DNA of 64,000 nt from assembly GCF_002847825.1 (NCBI RefSeq), contig NZ_PKIZ01000004.1, positions 7,506 to 71,505 of the forward strand, written 5' to 3'. Below are positions 49,861 through 57,989 of the stretch, in pieces. The notes beneath the pieces were generated by a model. It was not told the DNA's origin and searched no databases. It worked only from the letters and a program-made list of their open reading frames with translations. The first letter of the stretch is position 1. The number at the start of each line of letters is the position of its first letter. Both the position numbers and the translations under genes were made by a program. The stretch is from Kytococcus schroeteri. Lineage in GTDB: Bacteria > Actinomycetota > Actinomycetes > Actinomycetales > Dermatophilaceae.

Positions 49861-51386
49861 TGAACCAGCCCACCCCGAACCCCACTGACCAGGCCGCCCC
49901 GACCACTGGCGAGAAGCGCCCCGCGGCGAGCACGCGGTCGCAGGACGGCTGGCTCGGCTTCGTGAACACCCCGCTGGGCGCCCGCCTGGCCGGCTCGCTC
50001 GGCCTGCCCCGGCCGGTCCCGCTGCGCCGCTACACCCCCGGTCAGCCGATGCTGGAGGGCCCCGTCGCGCTCGCCGGTGCCGGGGCCGCCCCGGTCCTCG
50101 GCCAGGTCGAGGCGCTCCTCGTGGGCCACGGCATCGCGTCGGAGCGCCCGGAGCTGCCGCTGACCCCGGACGAGGCCGGTGACCTCGCCGCCTCCGCCCT
50201 CGTGGTGGACATGACCGCCGCCACCACGCTGGCGGATCTCGACCTGCTGCGCCGGGCCGCCCGGGCCACGCTCAGGCGGCTGGCCCCCAGCGGCCGGGTG
50301 GTCGTGCTCGGCACCACCCCGGAGGTCCTCGTGGCCGCTGGCGCCCCCACCGAGCAGGTGGCCGCCGCGCAGGCGCTCGAGGGCGTGGTGCGCTCCATCG
50401 GCAAGGAGCTGCGCCGCGGGGCCACGGCCAACCTGCTCTGGCTCGACCCCGCCGTGGGCCGGGACCGCGAGGTCGCCGCCACCGGGGCCGCCGTCGCGCC
50501 CGAGCTCGTGGAGCCGCTCACCTTCCTGCTCTCGGCCCGCTCCGCCTACGTGTCCGGCCAGCCGCTGCGCGTCCGCGAGGCCGACCGCAGCCGGGCCGAG
50601 GAGTCCCTCGGCTGGCTCCACCCCGTCGAGGCCCAGGAGTGCGCGTTCGCCGGCACCACCGTGGTGGTCACCGGGGCAGCCCGCGGCATCGGGGCCGACA
50701 TCGCCCGCACCTTCGCCCGCGACGGCGCACGGGTCGTCGCCGTGGACGTGCCGCAGGCGGGCGAGTCCCTGGCCGCCGTGGCCAACGAGGTCGGGGGCGT
50801 GGCCCTGCAGCTCGACATCACCACGCCGGACGCCGGGCAGCGCATCGCCGCCGCCGTGGCCGCCACCGGCGCCGAGCAGCTGCACGCGGTGGTCCACAAC
50901 GCCGGCATCACCCGCGACAAGCTGCTCGTCAACACCGATGCCGACCGGTGGCGCTCGGTGCTCGAGGTGAACCTCGCGGCCCAGCTGCGCATCAACGAGG
51001 TGCTGCTCTCCGGCGTCCCGGGCGGCCTCGGCGAGGGCAGTTCCGTCGTGGGGGTGGCCTCCACCTCCGGCATCGGCGGCAACCGCGGCCAGTCCAACTA
51101 CGCGGCCTCCAAGGCCGGCGTCATCGGCGCGGTGCGTTCGCTCGCCCCGCAGCTGGCCGGGCGCGGCATCACGGTCAACGCCGTGGCACCGGGCTTCATC
51201 GAGACCGAGATGACCGGCCGCATGCCGGCCCTCACCCGCGAGGTGGGGCGCCGCATCAACGCGATGGCGCAGGGCGGGCTGCCGGTGGACGTCGCCGAGG
51301 CCATCGCCTTCCTCGCCCGTCCCGCCAACGGCGGCGTCACCGGCCAGGTGCTGCGCGTCTGCGGCCAGAGCCAGCTGGGGGCATGA
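49860..51386 (+). CDS. High-molecular-weight 3-oxoacyl-ACP/CoA reductase (FabG4-like)
   Basis: A 508-residue protein with a flavodoxin-like N-terminal half (about residues 1-240) and a C-terminal short-chain dehydrogenase domain (about 255-508). The NAD(P) motif is VTGAARGIGADIARTFA, the catalytic Tyr/Lys pair is in SNYAASKAG, and APGFIETEMTGRMP is typical of FabG. This two-domain size is that of mycobacterial FabG4. ATG 49860 overlaps the thiolase stop (TGATG). It reduces 3-oxoacyl thioesters; whether it works on CoA or ACP substrates is not clear from sequence. Confidence 0.9.
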   Translation: MNQPTPNPTDQAAPTTGEKRPAASTRSQDGWLGFVNTPLGARLAGSLGLPRPVPLRRYTPGQPMLEGPVALAGAGAAPVLGQVEALLVGHGIASERPELPLTPDEAGDLAASALVVDMTAATTLADLDLLRRAARATLRRLAPSGRVVVLGTTPEVLVAAGAPTEQVAAAQALEGVVRSIGKELRRGATANLLWLDPAVGRDREVAATGAAVAPELVEPLTFLLSARSAYVSGQPLRVREADRSRAEESLGWLHPVEAQECAFAGTTVVVTGAARGIGADIARTFARDGARVVAVDVPQAGESLAAVANEVGGVALQLDITTPDAGQRIAAAVAATGAEQLHAVVHNAGITRDKLLVNTDADRWRSVLEVNLAAQLRINEVLLSGVPGGLGEGSSVVGVASTSGIGGNRGQSNYAASKAGVIGAVRSLAPQLAGRGITVNAVAPGFIETEMTGRMPALTREVGRRINAMAQGGLPVDVAEAIAFLARPANGGVTGQVLRVCGQSQLGA

Positions 51387-51387
51387 G

Positions 51388-52386
51388 GTGGCCACGCGCA
51401 TGAACCTGCCGACCCCCTCGTCGCCCCCGGCCGTCGGCGAGCAGGCGGTCCCGGACGTCGACGTCGAGCTCCTCGACGCGGTGCCCAGCCCCGTGTCGCT
51501 CTTCGGGCGCGCCGTGCGGGCCCGCGGACGCTCCACCGTCTGCGCGGACGACCTGCCCTCCCGCCGCCTCGTGGTGGCCGAGGCCGGGTGGACCCCCGGG
51601 GAGCTCGCCGCCTACTCCCGCCTCTGTGGCTTCCGCTACGGCGCGCCGGTGTCGGCCACCTGGCTCCACGTGCGCACCTTCGGCCTGCAGATGCAGCTCA
51701 TGACCGCCCCGGACTTCCCGCTGAAGGTGCTCGGCCTGGTGCACCTGGCCAACCGGTGGCGTGTCCACGCCCCGGTGGCGCCCGATGCGGTGCCGGCCGT
51801 GACGCTCTGGGCAGACCGCCTCGTGCCCCACCCCAAGGGCGCCCTGGTGACGCTGGCGGCCACGGCCGAGGTGGACGGTCAACGGGTCTGGGAGGGCTGG
51901 AGCGAGTACCTGGCCCGTGGCGTGGAGGTCACCGGTGCCTCGGAGGGCGCGCCCTCCGGTGGTTCCCGCGACCCCGCTGAGGCTGCCGGTCCCGCGTCCG
52001 CCGTGGACGCCGCGGCCCTGCCGGAGCGTGCCCGGTGGCGTCTGGCGGCCGACACCGGCCGGCGCTACGCCGCGGTGGCGGGCGACGCCAACCCCATCCA
52101 CCTCTCGGCCCTGACGGCCCGGGCCTTCGGGTTCAAGCGCGCCATCGCCCACGGCATGTACACCGCCGCGCGGTCGTTGGCCGCCCTGGAGCCGCACGTC
52201 CCGGACGCGTACGCCTACGACGTGGCCTTTGCCAAGCCGCTCCACCTGCCGTCCACCGTGGTCCTGGCCACGGGCCGGACGGGTGGCGGCGCCGACCCGT
52301 CGGGCCGCCGGGGTGTGCAGCAGGTCGCCGTCCGGGCCACGGACCCCTCGGTCGTGCACATGACGGGGACGCTGAGGGCCCTCTGA
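51388..52386 (+). CDS. MaoC-like 3-hydroxyacyl thioester dehydratase (HtdX-like)
   Basis: A 332-residue double hot-dog hydratase. The C-terminal half has the hydratase-2 motif YAAVAGDANPIHLS with Asp and His, followed by RAIAHGMYTAARSL; the N-terminal half is the degenerate structural repeat. It hydrates or dehydrates 3-hydroxyacyl thioesters next to the FabG4-like reductase. GTG 51388 starts one base after the fabG stop; ATG 51400 is possible. A hairpin with a T-run ends the operon. Confidence 0.88.
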   Translation: MATRMNLPTPSSPPAVGEQAVPDVDVELLDAVPSPVSLFGRAVRARGRSTVCADDLPSRRLVVAEAGWTPGELAAYSRLCGFRYGAPVSATWLHVRTFGLQMQLMTAPDFPLKVLGLVHLANRWRVHAPVAPDAVPAVTLWADRLVPHPKGALVTLAATAEVDGQRVWEGWSEYLARGVEVTGASEGAPSGGSRDPAEAAGPASAVDAAALPERARWRLAADTGRRYAAVAGDANPIHLSALTARAFGFKRAIAHGMYTAARSLAALEPHVPDAYAYDVAFAKPLHLPSTVVLATGRTGGGADPSGRRGVQQVAVRATDPSVVHMTGTLRAL

Positions 52387-52390
52387 GGCA

Positions 52391-52441
52391 GGTGGCGCGG
52401 GTTCCACCGAGGCCGGGAATCCGCGCCACCGCGCCGTTTTT
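52391..52441 (+). terminator. Intrinsic terminator of the thiolase operon
   Basis: A stem of 10 perfect plus 5 further pairs (52391-52405 with 52416-52430) is followed ten bases on by a run of five T (52437-52441). Confidence 0.8.
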
Positions 52442-52468
52442 GCACATTCCAGAAGCTGTGTGTATTGT
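52440..52468 (+). promoter_or_regulatory. Promoter of tRNA-Thr/tRNA-Met
   Basis: TTGCAC (52440-52445) and TATTGT (52463-52468) have a 17-bp spacer and lie 24 bases before the tRNA-Thr 5' end. Confidence 0.75.
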
Positions 52469-52492
52469 TCTCCGAGCGGTCACGGCCGCGAC

Positions 52493-52565
52493 GCCCCTAT
52501 AGCTCAGTCGGTAGAGCGTCTCCATGGTAAGGAGAAGGTCAGCGGTTCGATTCCGCTTGGGGGCT
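52493..52565 (+). tRNA. tRNA-Thr (GGT anticodon)
   Basis: A 73-nt cloverleaf: GCCCCTA/TGGGGGC acceptor, anticodon loop ATGGTAA (GGT), and T-arm AGCGG-TTCGATT-CCGCT. CCA is not encoded. Confidence 0.96.
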
Positions 52566-52603
52566 CTGGTGGTGGCCGGCCTTCGGGTCGGCCCACCCGC
52601 CGA

Positions 52604-52677
52604 GGCGGGGTAGCTCAGCTGGTTAGAGCGCACGACTCATAATCGTGAGGTCAGGGGATCGAGCCCCCTCCCCGCTA
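52604..52677 (+). tRNA. tRNA-Met (CAT anticodon)
   Basis: A 74-nt cloverleaf: GGCGGGG/CCCCGCT acceptor (first pair G-T), anticodon loop CTCATAA in a CACGA/TCGTG stem, and T-stem AGGGG/CCCCT. The T-loop begins with A instead of the usual T (ATCGAGC). It looks like an elongator form; a lysidine-modified Ile (CAT) tRNA cannot be fully excluded by eye. Confidence 0.92.
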
Positions 52678-52761
52678 CTGGCAGACGGTCCACCCAGTGG
52701 ACCCGCCGCCGTGCCCCATCGGGGCGCACCACGAACAATCCGTCCGAGAGCAGGTTGCCCC

Positions 52762-52932
52762 ATGGCCAGCAAGAGCGCTGACGTCCGCCCGAAGATCACT
52801 CTGGCGTGCACGGACTGCAAGGAGCGCAACTACATCACCAAGAAGAACCGTCGGAACAACCCCGACCGTCTTGAGCTGAAGAAGTTCTGCGCGCGCTGCC
52901 AGTCCCACACCGCGCACCGCGAGACCCGCTGA
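52762..52932 (+). CDS. rpmG: 50S ribosomal protein L33 (zinc-ribbon form)
   Basis: A 56-residue ribosomal protein with two CxxC pairs (CTDC and CARC), so it is the zinc-binding form, and the family core [23 protein letters not shown]. It follows tRNA-Thr and tRNA-Met and precedes hadA, the standard actinobacterial order. The ribosome site is weak (GAGCAGG). A strong hairpin separates it from hadA. Confidence 0.96.
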   Translation: MASKSADVRPKITLACTDCKERNYITKKNRRNNPDRLELKKFCARCQSHTAHRETR

Positions 52933-52951
52933 GGTCCGCACACCAGACCAC

Positions 52952-52985
52952 GAGGAGGGCCGCCCCGCACGGGGCGGCCCTCCTC
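52952..52985 (+). terminator. Terminator after rpmG
   Basis: Perfect 15-bp arms (52952-52966 and 52971-52985) with a 4-base loop start 19 bases after the rpmG stop. Confidence 0.85.
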
Positions 52986-53017
52986 CGTGCGTGCGGGGTG
53001 TCGCATAGGCTCGCGGC

Positions 53018-53506
53018 ATGACGTCCGCCGACACCCAGGCCGCCGCCGGCACGCTCGCCGAGCGGGTCACCGGCCGCAACTGGACCCTGCAGGAGCCCTA
53101 CCAGGTGGCCCGCCCCGCCGTGCGCGAGTTCGCCCGCGCGGTCGGCGCGGAGCACCCCGTGCACCACGACGTGGCGGTTGCCGCCGAGGCCGGGTACGCC
53201 GACCTCGTGGCACCCCCCACCTTCGTCGTCAAGGTCACGCAGGCGGCCGACTTCCTCCTGCTGTCCGACCCGGACCTGGGCATCGCGCTGCAGAACGTCG
53301 TGCACGGCGAGCAGTCCTTCACCCACGAGCGCCCCGTGGTGGCCGGTGACGAGCTCACCGCCACCACCGAGGTCACCAGCGCCAAGATGATGGGCTCCAC
53401 GTGCATGCTCGCGCTGCGCACCACGGTGCTGGACGAGTCCGAGGACCTCGTGGCCACCGGCACCTCCACCCTCGTCATCTCGACCGCCCCGGCGCAGGAG
53501 GCCTGA
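53018..53506 (+). CDS. hadA: (3R)-hydroxyacyl-ACP dehydratase subunit, HadA-like
   Basis: A 162-residue hot-dog fold protein of the HadA/UPF0336 family (FAS1-dehydratase-like N-terminal type), the substrate-binding partner of HadB. VARPAVREFARAVGAEHPVHHD, APPTFVVKVTQ and HGEQSFTHERPVVAGDEL match. It lacks the catalytic Asp-His pair carried by HadB. ATG 53018 lies six bases after TAGGCT (53006-53011), leaderless style. Its stop overlaps hadB (TGATG). In this lineage the pair probably works in fatty-acid elongation rather than mycolic acids; that is inference. Confidence 0.9.
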   Translation: MTSADTQAAAGTLAERVTGRNWTLQEPYQVARPAVREFARAVGAEHPVHHDVAVAAEAGYADLVAPPTFVVKVTQAADFLLLSDPDLGIALQNVVHGEQSFTHERPVVAGDELTATTEVTSAKMMGSTCMLALRTTVLDESEDLVATGTSTLVISTAPAQEA

Positions 53507-53970
53507 TGTCCGACCAGACCCCGCAGCAGCCCACCGCCGCCCCCGACGTCGCGTCGCTCACCATCGGCGACGTCGCCTTCGAGCGCGAGGTCCGCCTCAC
53601 CCGCGCCGACCTCGTCTCCTACGCCGGCGCCTCCGGCGACCACAACCCCATCCACTGGAGCGACCGCGTCGCCGCTGAGGTGGGCCTGCCCGGCGTGCTG
53701 GCCCACGGCATGCTCACGATGGGGCGCGCGGCCACCTGCGTCGGGGACTGGGCCGGCGACCCCGCCCGCGTCCTGGGCCTCTCCACCCGCTTCTCCGCGC
53801 CGGTCGTGGTGCCCGACCCGGGTGAGGCCGTGCTCACGGTGACCGGCACCGTCAAGCAGGTCGAGGGCGACACCGTCACCCTGGCGCTGGCGGTCACCCA
53901 GGAGGGCGCCCCCAAGCCGGTGCTCGGCCGGGCCACCGCCACGGTCGACCTCTCCGGGGAGGACGCGTGA
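53506..53970 (+). CDS. hadB: (3R)-hydroxyacyl-ACP dehydratase subunit, HadB-like (MaoC)
   Basis: A 154-residue MaoC dehydratase with the catalytic motif YAGASGDHNPIHWSD (Asp and His) and LPGVLAHGMLTMG. It should pair with the hadA product to dehydrate 3-hydroxyacyl-ACP. ATG 53506 overlaps the hadA stop, and its own stop overlaps murB (GTGA), so the three genes are translationally coupled. Confidence 0.92.
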   Translation: MSDQTPQQPTAAPDVASLTIGDVAFEREVRLTRADLVSYAGASGDHNPIHWSDRVAAEVGLPGVLAHGMLTMGRAATCVGDWAGDPARVLGLSTRFSAPVVVPDPGEAVLTVTGTVKQVEGDTVTLALAVTQEGAPKPVLGRATATVDLSGEDA

Positions 53971-55079
53971 GCACCCCTCCGCTCTCCGAGGCCTCCCGCA
54001 CCGAGCACGACGCCCCGCTGGCCCCGCTCACCACGCTGCGCGTCGGCGGCCCCGCCCGGACCCTCGTGCGTGCCGCCACCACCGACGACCTCGTGGCCGC
54101 CGTGCGCGCCGCCGACGCCGCGGGGGAGGACCTCCTGCTGGTCTCCGGCGGCTCCAACCTCGTCATCAGCGATGCGGGGTTCCCCGGCACCGTCGTGCAG
54201 GTGGCCACGCGCGGCATCGAGGTCGAGGACGCCGGGGACGGGCGGGTGCGCGTGCGCGCCGCCGCCGGCGAGCCCTGGGACGCCTTCGTCGCCCACGCCG
54301 TGCAGAACGGCTGGAGCGGCATCGAGGCCCTGTCGGGCATCCCCGGGTGCGTGGGCTCCACCCCCATCCAGAACGTGGGCGCCTACGGGCAGGACGTCTC
54401 GCAGACGGTGGAGTCCGTGCGCGTGCTCGACCGTGAGACCGGCGAGGTGCAGGAGATGTCCGCCGCCGAGTGCGCCTTCGCCTACCGGGACTCGCTGTTC
54501 AAGCGCACCCAGAAGGGCTCCACGGGCCGCTACGTCGTGCTCGCGGTGACCTTCCTGCTGGAGGCCACCGACCGCTCCCAGCCGGTGGGCTACGCCGCCC
54601 TCGCACAGGGCCTCGGCGTGGAGATGGGGGAGCGCGTCGCCCTGGCCGACGCCCGCGAGGCCGTCCTGGCCCAGCGCCGGCAGCGCGGCATGGTCTGGGA
54701 CGCCGACGACCACGACACCTGGTCGTGCGGGTCCTTCTTCACCAACCCGATCATCACCGCCGCCCAGATGGACGAGGTGCGGGCCCACGTGGTGGAGCGC
54801 TTCGGCCCCACCGCCCCGGAGCCGCCGGAGTTCCCGGCGGGCGACGGGATGGTCAAGACGAGTGCGGCCTGGCTCATCGACAAGGCCGGGTACGGCAAGG
54901 GCTATGCGATGCCGGGGCCGGCCGCGCTGTCCACCAAGCACCCGCTGGCCATCACCAACCGGGGCTCGGCGACGGCGGCCGACGTGGCCGCGCTGGCCCG
55001 CGAGGTGCGCCTCGGGGTCGAGGAGGCCTTCGGGGTGCGCCTGGTCAACGAGCCCGTCTTCGTCGGCCACCAGCTCTGA
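53967..55079 (+). CDS. murB: UDP-N-acetylmuramate dehydrogenase
   Basis: A 370-residue FAD enzyme that reduces UDP-GlcNAc-enolpyruvate to UDP-MurNAc for peptidoglycan. TTLRVGGPARTLV opens the FAD domain, LVSGGSNLVISD and GIPGCVGSTPIQNVGAYGQ bind FAD, and WSCGSFFTNPII carries the catalytic serine; KTSAAWLIDKAGYGKGY and NRGSATAADV close the fold. GTG 53967 overlaps the hadB stop and has GGGGAGGA upstream. The coupling to hadAB is a conserved actinobacterial arrangement. Confidence 0.95.
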   Translation: MSTPPLSEASRTEHDAPLAPLTTLRVGGPARTLVRAATTDDLVAAVRAADAAGEDLLLVSGGSNLVISDAGFPGTVVQVATRGIEVEDAGDGRVRVRAAAGEPWDAFVAHAVQNGWSGIEALSGIPGCVGSTPIQNVGAYGQDVSQTVESVRVLDRETGEVQEMSAAECAFAYRDSLFKRTQKGSTGRYVVLAVTFLLEATDRSQPVGYAALAQGLGVEMGERVALADAREAVLAQRRQRGMVWDADDHDTWSCGSFFTNPIITAAQMDEVRAHVVERFGPTAPEPPEFPAGDGMVKTSAAWLIDKAGYGKGYAMPGPAALSTKHPLAITNRGSATAADVAALAREVRLGVEEAFGVRLVNEPVFVGHQL

Positions 55080-55112
55080 GGACGCGCCCGCGGGCCGGCC
55101 GCGCCGACGCCG

Positions 55113-55143
55113 AGGGGACCCCGTCCGGCGGGCGGGGTCCCTT
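55113..55143. terminator. Terminator between murB and metallophosphoesterase
   Basis: Eleven-base arms with one mismatch (55113-55123 and 55133-55143) lie between convergent stop codons. Confidence 0.65.
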
Positions 55144-55158
55144 CGCGCGTGCGGTGGC

Positions 55159-56253
55159 TCAGGCGCGGCGGTTGCGGGCCACGAGCGTGCCACCGGCCGC
55201 CACCAGGCCCAGCCCCGCCAGGCCGGCCCAGGGCGAGGCGTCCGGGCCGCTCGCCACACCGGTGTCCACGATCGGCCCGTCCTGGCCCACCTCGTGGGTC
55301 CGGAACGAGAAGACCTCCTCGGTGGAGGGGTCCACGGTCATGCTCAGCCACTGCGTGGCCGTGTCGCCGAAGGTCTCCACGCGCGTCAGGTTCTGCACCC
55401 CGCCGTAGTGCGCCTCCTCCTCGTGCTGGTGCTCGTCGCCGTGCAGCAGGAGCACCGGGCCGTCGAAGGCGGCGGCGCGCTCCAGCAGCAGCGCTCGCTC
55501 GGCGGCGTAACCGGGCTCGCCGGCCACCGGCTCGGCCTGCATCATGATCGCCACGGCGGCGTCGCCCCGCTCCTGCGCGGTGTCGAAGGCGGCGTCGATC
55601 CAGTCCAGGTTCGCCGCGCGGCGCTGGCGCACCTCGGCCATCCGCTCGGCCGGGTGGTCGCCCTCGGCCAGCTCGTCCCAGGGGGCCTCGCCGTTCTGGC
55701 TGCCCACCACGTGCACGGTGGCGAAGGTGGTGCCGGCGGCGTGGAAGCGCACGTTCTCCACCGACTGTGCGTGCTCGGGCTGCTCGGCCGACTGGGGAAC
55801 CACCTCCATCGACCGCCCCCCGATGGTGCCGCGGGGGTTCGGGTAGAAGAGCGCGCGGGTGTGCTCCAGGCGCTCGGTGGGCAGGTACTGCCCGGCCTTC
55901 TCGCGGTGGCAGTCGGTCCACTCGTTGTCGCCCGGGGTGAGCACGAACGGCGCCTCGAAGGTGTCGTACAGCGCGCGGGAGGTGGCCAGCAGCTCGTCGG
56001 AGCAGGGGGTGGACCCGCTCTTCACGTCGCCGGCGTGGAGGACCCAGTCGAACCCGTGGGCGTTGACGTCGTCCACGAGGGCGGGGAACTGCTCGGTCTG
56101 CTCGGGGCCGTAGGGGGTGTCGCCGAGCACGGCCACGTGGGCCACGTCGTCGGGTGCCGAGGCCGTGGCCGGTGCCCCGACGGCGAGGGCGGCCAGGGCG
56201 GCGACGGAGGCGGACAGGGACAGGGACAGGGCCAGGGGGGTGCGTGTGTGCAT
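55159..56253 (-). CDS. Secreted metallophosphoesterase with C-terminal anchor
   Basis: A 364-residue exported calcineurin-like phosphoesterase. Signal peptide at about residues 1-32; metal-binding segments VAVLGDTPYG, HAGDVKSGS, TPGDNEWTDC and LLHGDEHQHE. The C-terminus has GPIVDTGVASG (326-336), then a hydrophobic segment (about 342-358) and a basic NRRA tail, like a sorting or membrane-anchor signal without LPxTG. The same 11 residues occur near the C-terminus of PhoX. PHO-box-like repeats lie just upstream of the CACGGT -10 (plus strand 56260-56265), six bases before ATG 56253. The substrate is unknown. Confidence 0.85.
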   Translation of the reverse strand: MHTRTPLALSLSLSASVAALAALAVGAPATASAPDDVAHVAVLGDTPYGPEQTEQFPALVDDVNAHGFDWVLHAGDVKSGSTPCSDELLATSRALYDTFEAPFVLTPGDNEWTDCHREKAGQYLPTERLEHTRALFYPNPRGTIGGRSMEVVPQSAEQPEHAQSVENVRFHAAGTTFATVHVVGSQNGEAPWDELAEGDHPAERMAEVRQRRAANLDWIDAAFDTAQERGDAAVAIMMQAEPVAGEPGYAAERALLLERAAAFDGPVLLLHGDEHQHEEEAHYGGVQNLTRVETFGDTATQWLSMTVDPSTEEVFSFRTHEVGQDGPIVDTGVASGPDASPWAGLAGLGLVAAGGTLVARNRRA

Positions 56254-56270
56254 GGCCCCACCGTGGCCCT

Positions 56271-56314
56271 CGCGGGTGACCCCGGGGTGGCCGCCGGGTG
56301 ACGGCCCGGTGGCG
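56271..56314 (-). promoter_or_regulatory. PHO box: four 11-nt direct repeats
   Basis: On the minus strand four consecutive 11-nt units have cores GCCACC, GTCACC, GCCACC and GTCACC (plus strand 56304-56314, 56293-56303, 56282-56292, 56271-56281). This is the PHO-box periodicity also seen at phoX. The array fills the whole gap to the upstream adenosine deaminase stop. Confidence 0.6.
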
Positions 56315-56315
56315 C

Positions 56316-57401
56316 TCAGCCGGCGGCCACCCACGCGACGATGTCCCGCTCGGCGGCCTCGACCACCTCGCGCGGGGCCCGGCTCGCGGCGAAGGAGGCC
56401 CGCGCGAGGTCCCCGAGGGCGGCGGCGTCCAGCCCGTGCACGTCGCGTGCGGCCACGTACTGGTCGGCCAGCCGGGAGCCGAAGAGCAGCGGGTCGTCCG
56501 CGCCGAGCGCCACCGTCGCCCCGGCGTCGAGCAGGGCCCGCAGGGGCACCTGGTCCAGGGCGGAGTACACGCCCAGGGCCACGTTGCTGCCCGGGCACAC
56601 CTCCAGCGCGATGCCGCGGCGCACCACCTCCGCCAGCAGCTCGGGGTCCTCGCTGGCCCGCACCCCGTGGCCCAGCCGGTCCGGCGCCAGGGCGTCCAGT
56701 GCGTCGGCCACGTGGCGGGGACCGAGCAGCTCCCCGGCGTGCGGCACCGAGGCGAGCCCCGCCCGACGCGCGATGGAGAACGCCTTGGCGAACTCCGCGG
56801 TGTCCCCGCGGCGCTCGTCGTTGGAGAGTCCGAAGCCCACCACCGTCCCCGGGCCGTCCCCGGCGTGCTGGGCGGCCAGACGGGCCAGAGCGCGGGCGTC
56901 GTAGGGGTGCCGGGTGCGGCTCGCCGCCACCACCACGGCCACGCCGATGCCCTCCTCGGCCGATGCCCGGCGCGCCTCGTCGAGGACGATCTCCAGCGCG
57001 GGCGTGATGCCCCCGACGTGCGGGGCGTAGCTCGTGGGGTCCACCTGGATCTCCAGCCAGCGCGACCCCTCGGCGGCGTCGTCCTGCGCGGCCTCGCGCA
57101 CGATGCGGCGCATGTCGGTCTCGGTCGTCACGCACGCCCTGGCGGCGTCGTAGAGGCGCTGGAAGCGGAACCAGCCGCGCTCGTCGGTGGCACGCAGCAC
57201 CGGCGGCCAGTCGTCCACGAGCGCGCTCGGCAGCCGCAGGCCCTTCTGCGCGGCCAGCTCGCGCAGGGTGCTGATCCGCATCGACCCCGTGAAGTGCAGG
57301 TGCAGGTGCGCCTTGGGCAGGTCCACGACCCTGTCACCGGGCTGGAGCAGGGCGCCCGTGACGAGGTCGTCGGTGCGGGGGGTGGCGGTGCCGGCGTCCA
57401 T
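56316..57401 (-). CDS. add: Adenosine deaminase
   Basis: A 361-residue zinc hydrolase that deaminates adenosine to inosine in purine salvage. DLPKAHLHLHFTGSMR has the first two zinc histidines, PHAGE the catalytic Glu region, DRLGHGVRA the next His, and LGADDPLLFG the metal-binding Asp pair. The LHFTGS variant (Phe for Glu in the usual LHLEGS) is common in some actinobacterial members. ATG 57401 lies six bases after CAGACT, leaderless style. Adenine deaminase activity is an alternative within the family. Confidence 0.88.
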   Translation of the reverse strand: MDAGTATPRTDDLVTGALLQPGDRVVDLPKAHLHLHFTGSMRISTLRELAAQKGLRLPSALVDDWPPVLRATDERGWFRFQRLYDAARACVTTETDMRRIVREAAQDDAAEGSRWLEIQVDPTSYAPHVGGITPALEIVLDEARRASAEEGIGVAVVVAASRTRHPYDARALARLAAQHAGDGPGTVVGFGLSNDERRGDTAEFAKAFSIARRAGLASVPHAGELLGPRHVADALDALAPDRLGHGVRASEDPELLAEVVRRGIALEVCPGSNVALGVYSALDQVPLRALLDAGATVALGADDPLLFGSRLADQYVAARDVHGLDAAALGDLARASFAASRAPREVVEAAERDIVAWVAAG

Positions 57402-57436
57402 GTCCGGAGTCTGCCACCCGGGCTCGAGCTGCCTCC

Positions 57437-57817
57437 TCAGGCGTCGTCGGCGTCGACCACGTGGTCCACGGCCGGGTCGCTCATCGCCCCCTCGCCCTCG
57501 TCCTCGATGCCGTTGGTGTCCTGCTCGCGGGCCAGGCGGTCGGTCGCGGGCTGGGCAGGGTCGATGCCGGCCAGCGCCCCGTCGGCCTCCCGCCCCGCGT
57601 CCTCGACCACCTCGCTGCCGTCCTGCACGAGGTCGTCGGTGCCCAGGTCCTCGGCGGTCACCTCGCCGTACTCCTGCTGGGCGTCCACCTCCTCGGCGGG
57701 GCCGTCCGGCTCGTCGTCATAGCTGAGCGTGCCGTCCCCGCTGAACTCCTGGTCGGGGTCCACGAGGTCGTCCACGGCGTCGAGATCGGAGGCGGTGCGG
57801 GGGAAGTCCTGGCTCAT
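57437..57817 (-). CDS. DUF5709 small acidic protein
   Basis: A 126-residue very acidic, probably disordered cytoplasmic protein. DQEFSGDGTLSYDDEPDG, then TAEDLGTDDLVQDGSE and a tail rich in Asp and Glu match the DUF5709 family of actinobacteria. AGGAG precedes ATG 57817 by seven bases. Function is unknown; stress-linked roles have been suggested for similar proteins only by association. It stands 35 bp upstream of adenosine deaminase on the same strand. Confidence 0.75.
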   Translation of the reverse strand: MSQDFPRTASDLDAVDDLVDPDQEFSGDGTLSYDDEPDGPAEEVDAQQEYGEVTAEDLGTDDLVQDGSEVVEDAGREADGALAGIDPAQPATDRLAREQDTNGIEDEGEGAMSDPAVDHVVDADDA

Positions 57818-57932
57818 GGGGGTCTCCTGGGTCGTGTCCACCGGGTCGGCCCGCTGCGGGCGGGGCGTCAGGCCCAGTCTCCGCCCGTGCCCGGCGGTCG
57901 TCCACCCGGCGGGGTCCGTCGCGCCACGCGGC

Positions 57933-57966
57933 GGGGCCGCCCACCACGTGCGTGGTGGGCGGCCCC
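57933..57966 (-). terminator. Terminator after the aspartate-type aminotransferase
   Basis: Perfect 15-bp arms (57933-57947 and 57952-57966) with a 4-base loop lie 23 bases past the aminotransferase stop. Confidence 0.85.
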
Positions 57967-57989
57967 TGCGGCATCGGTGCGGTGCCGTG

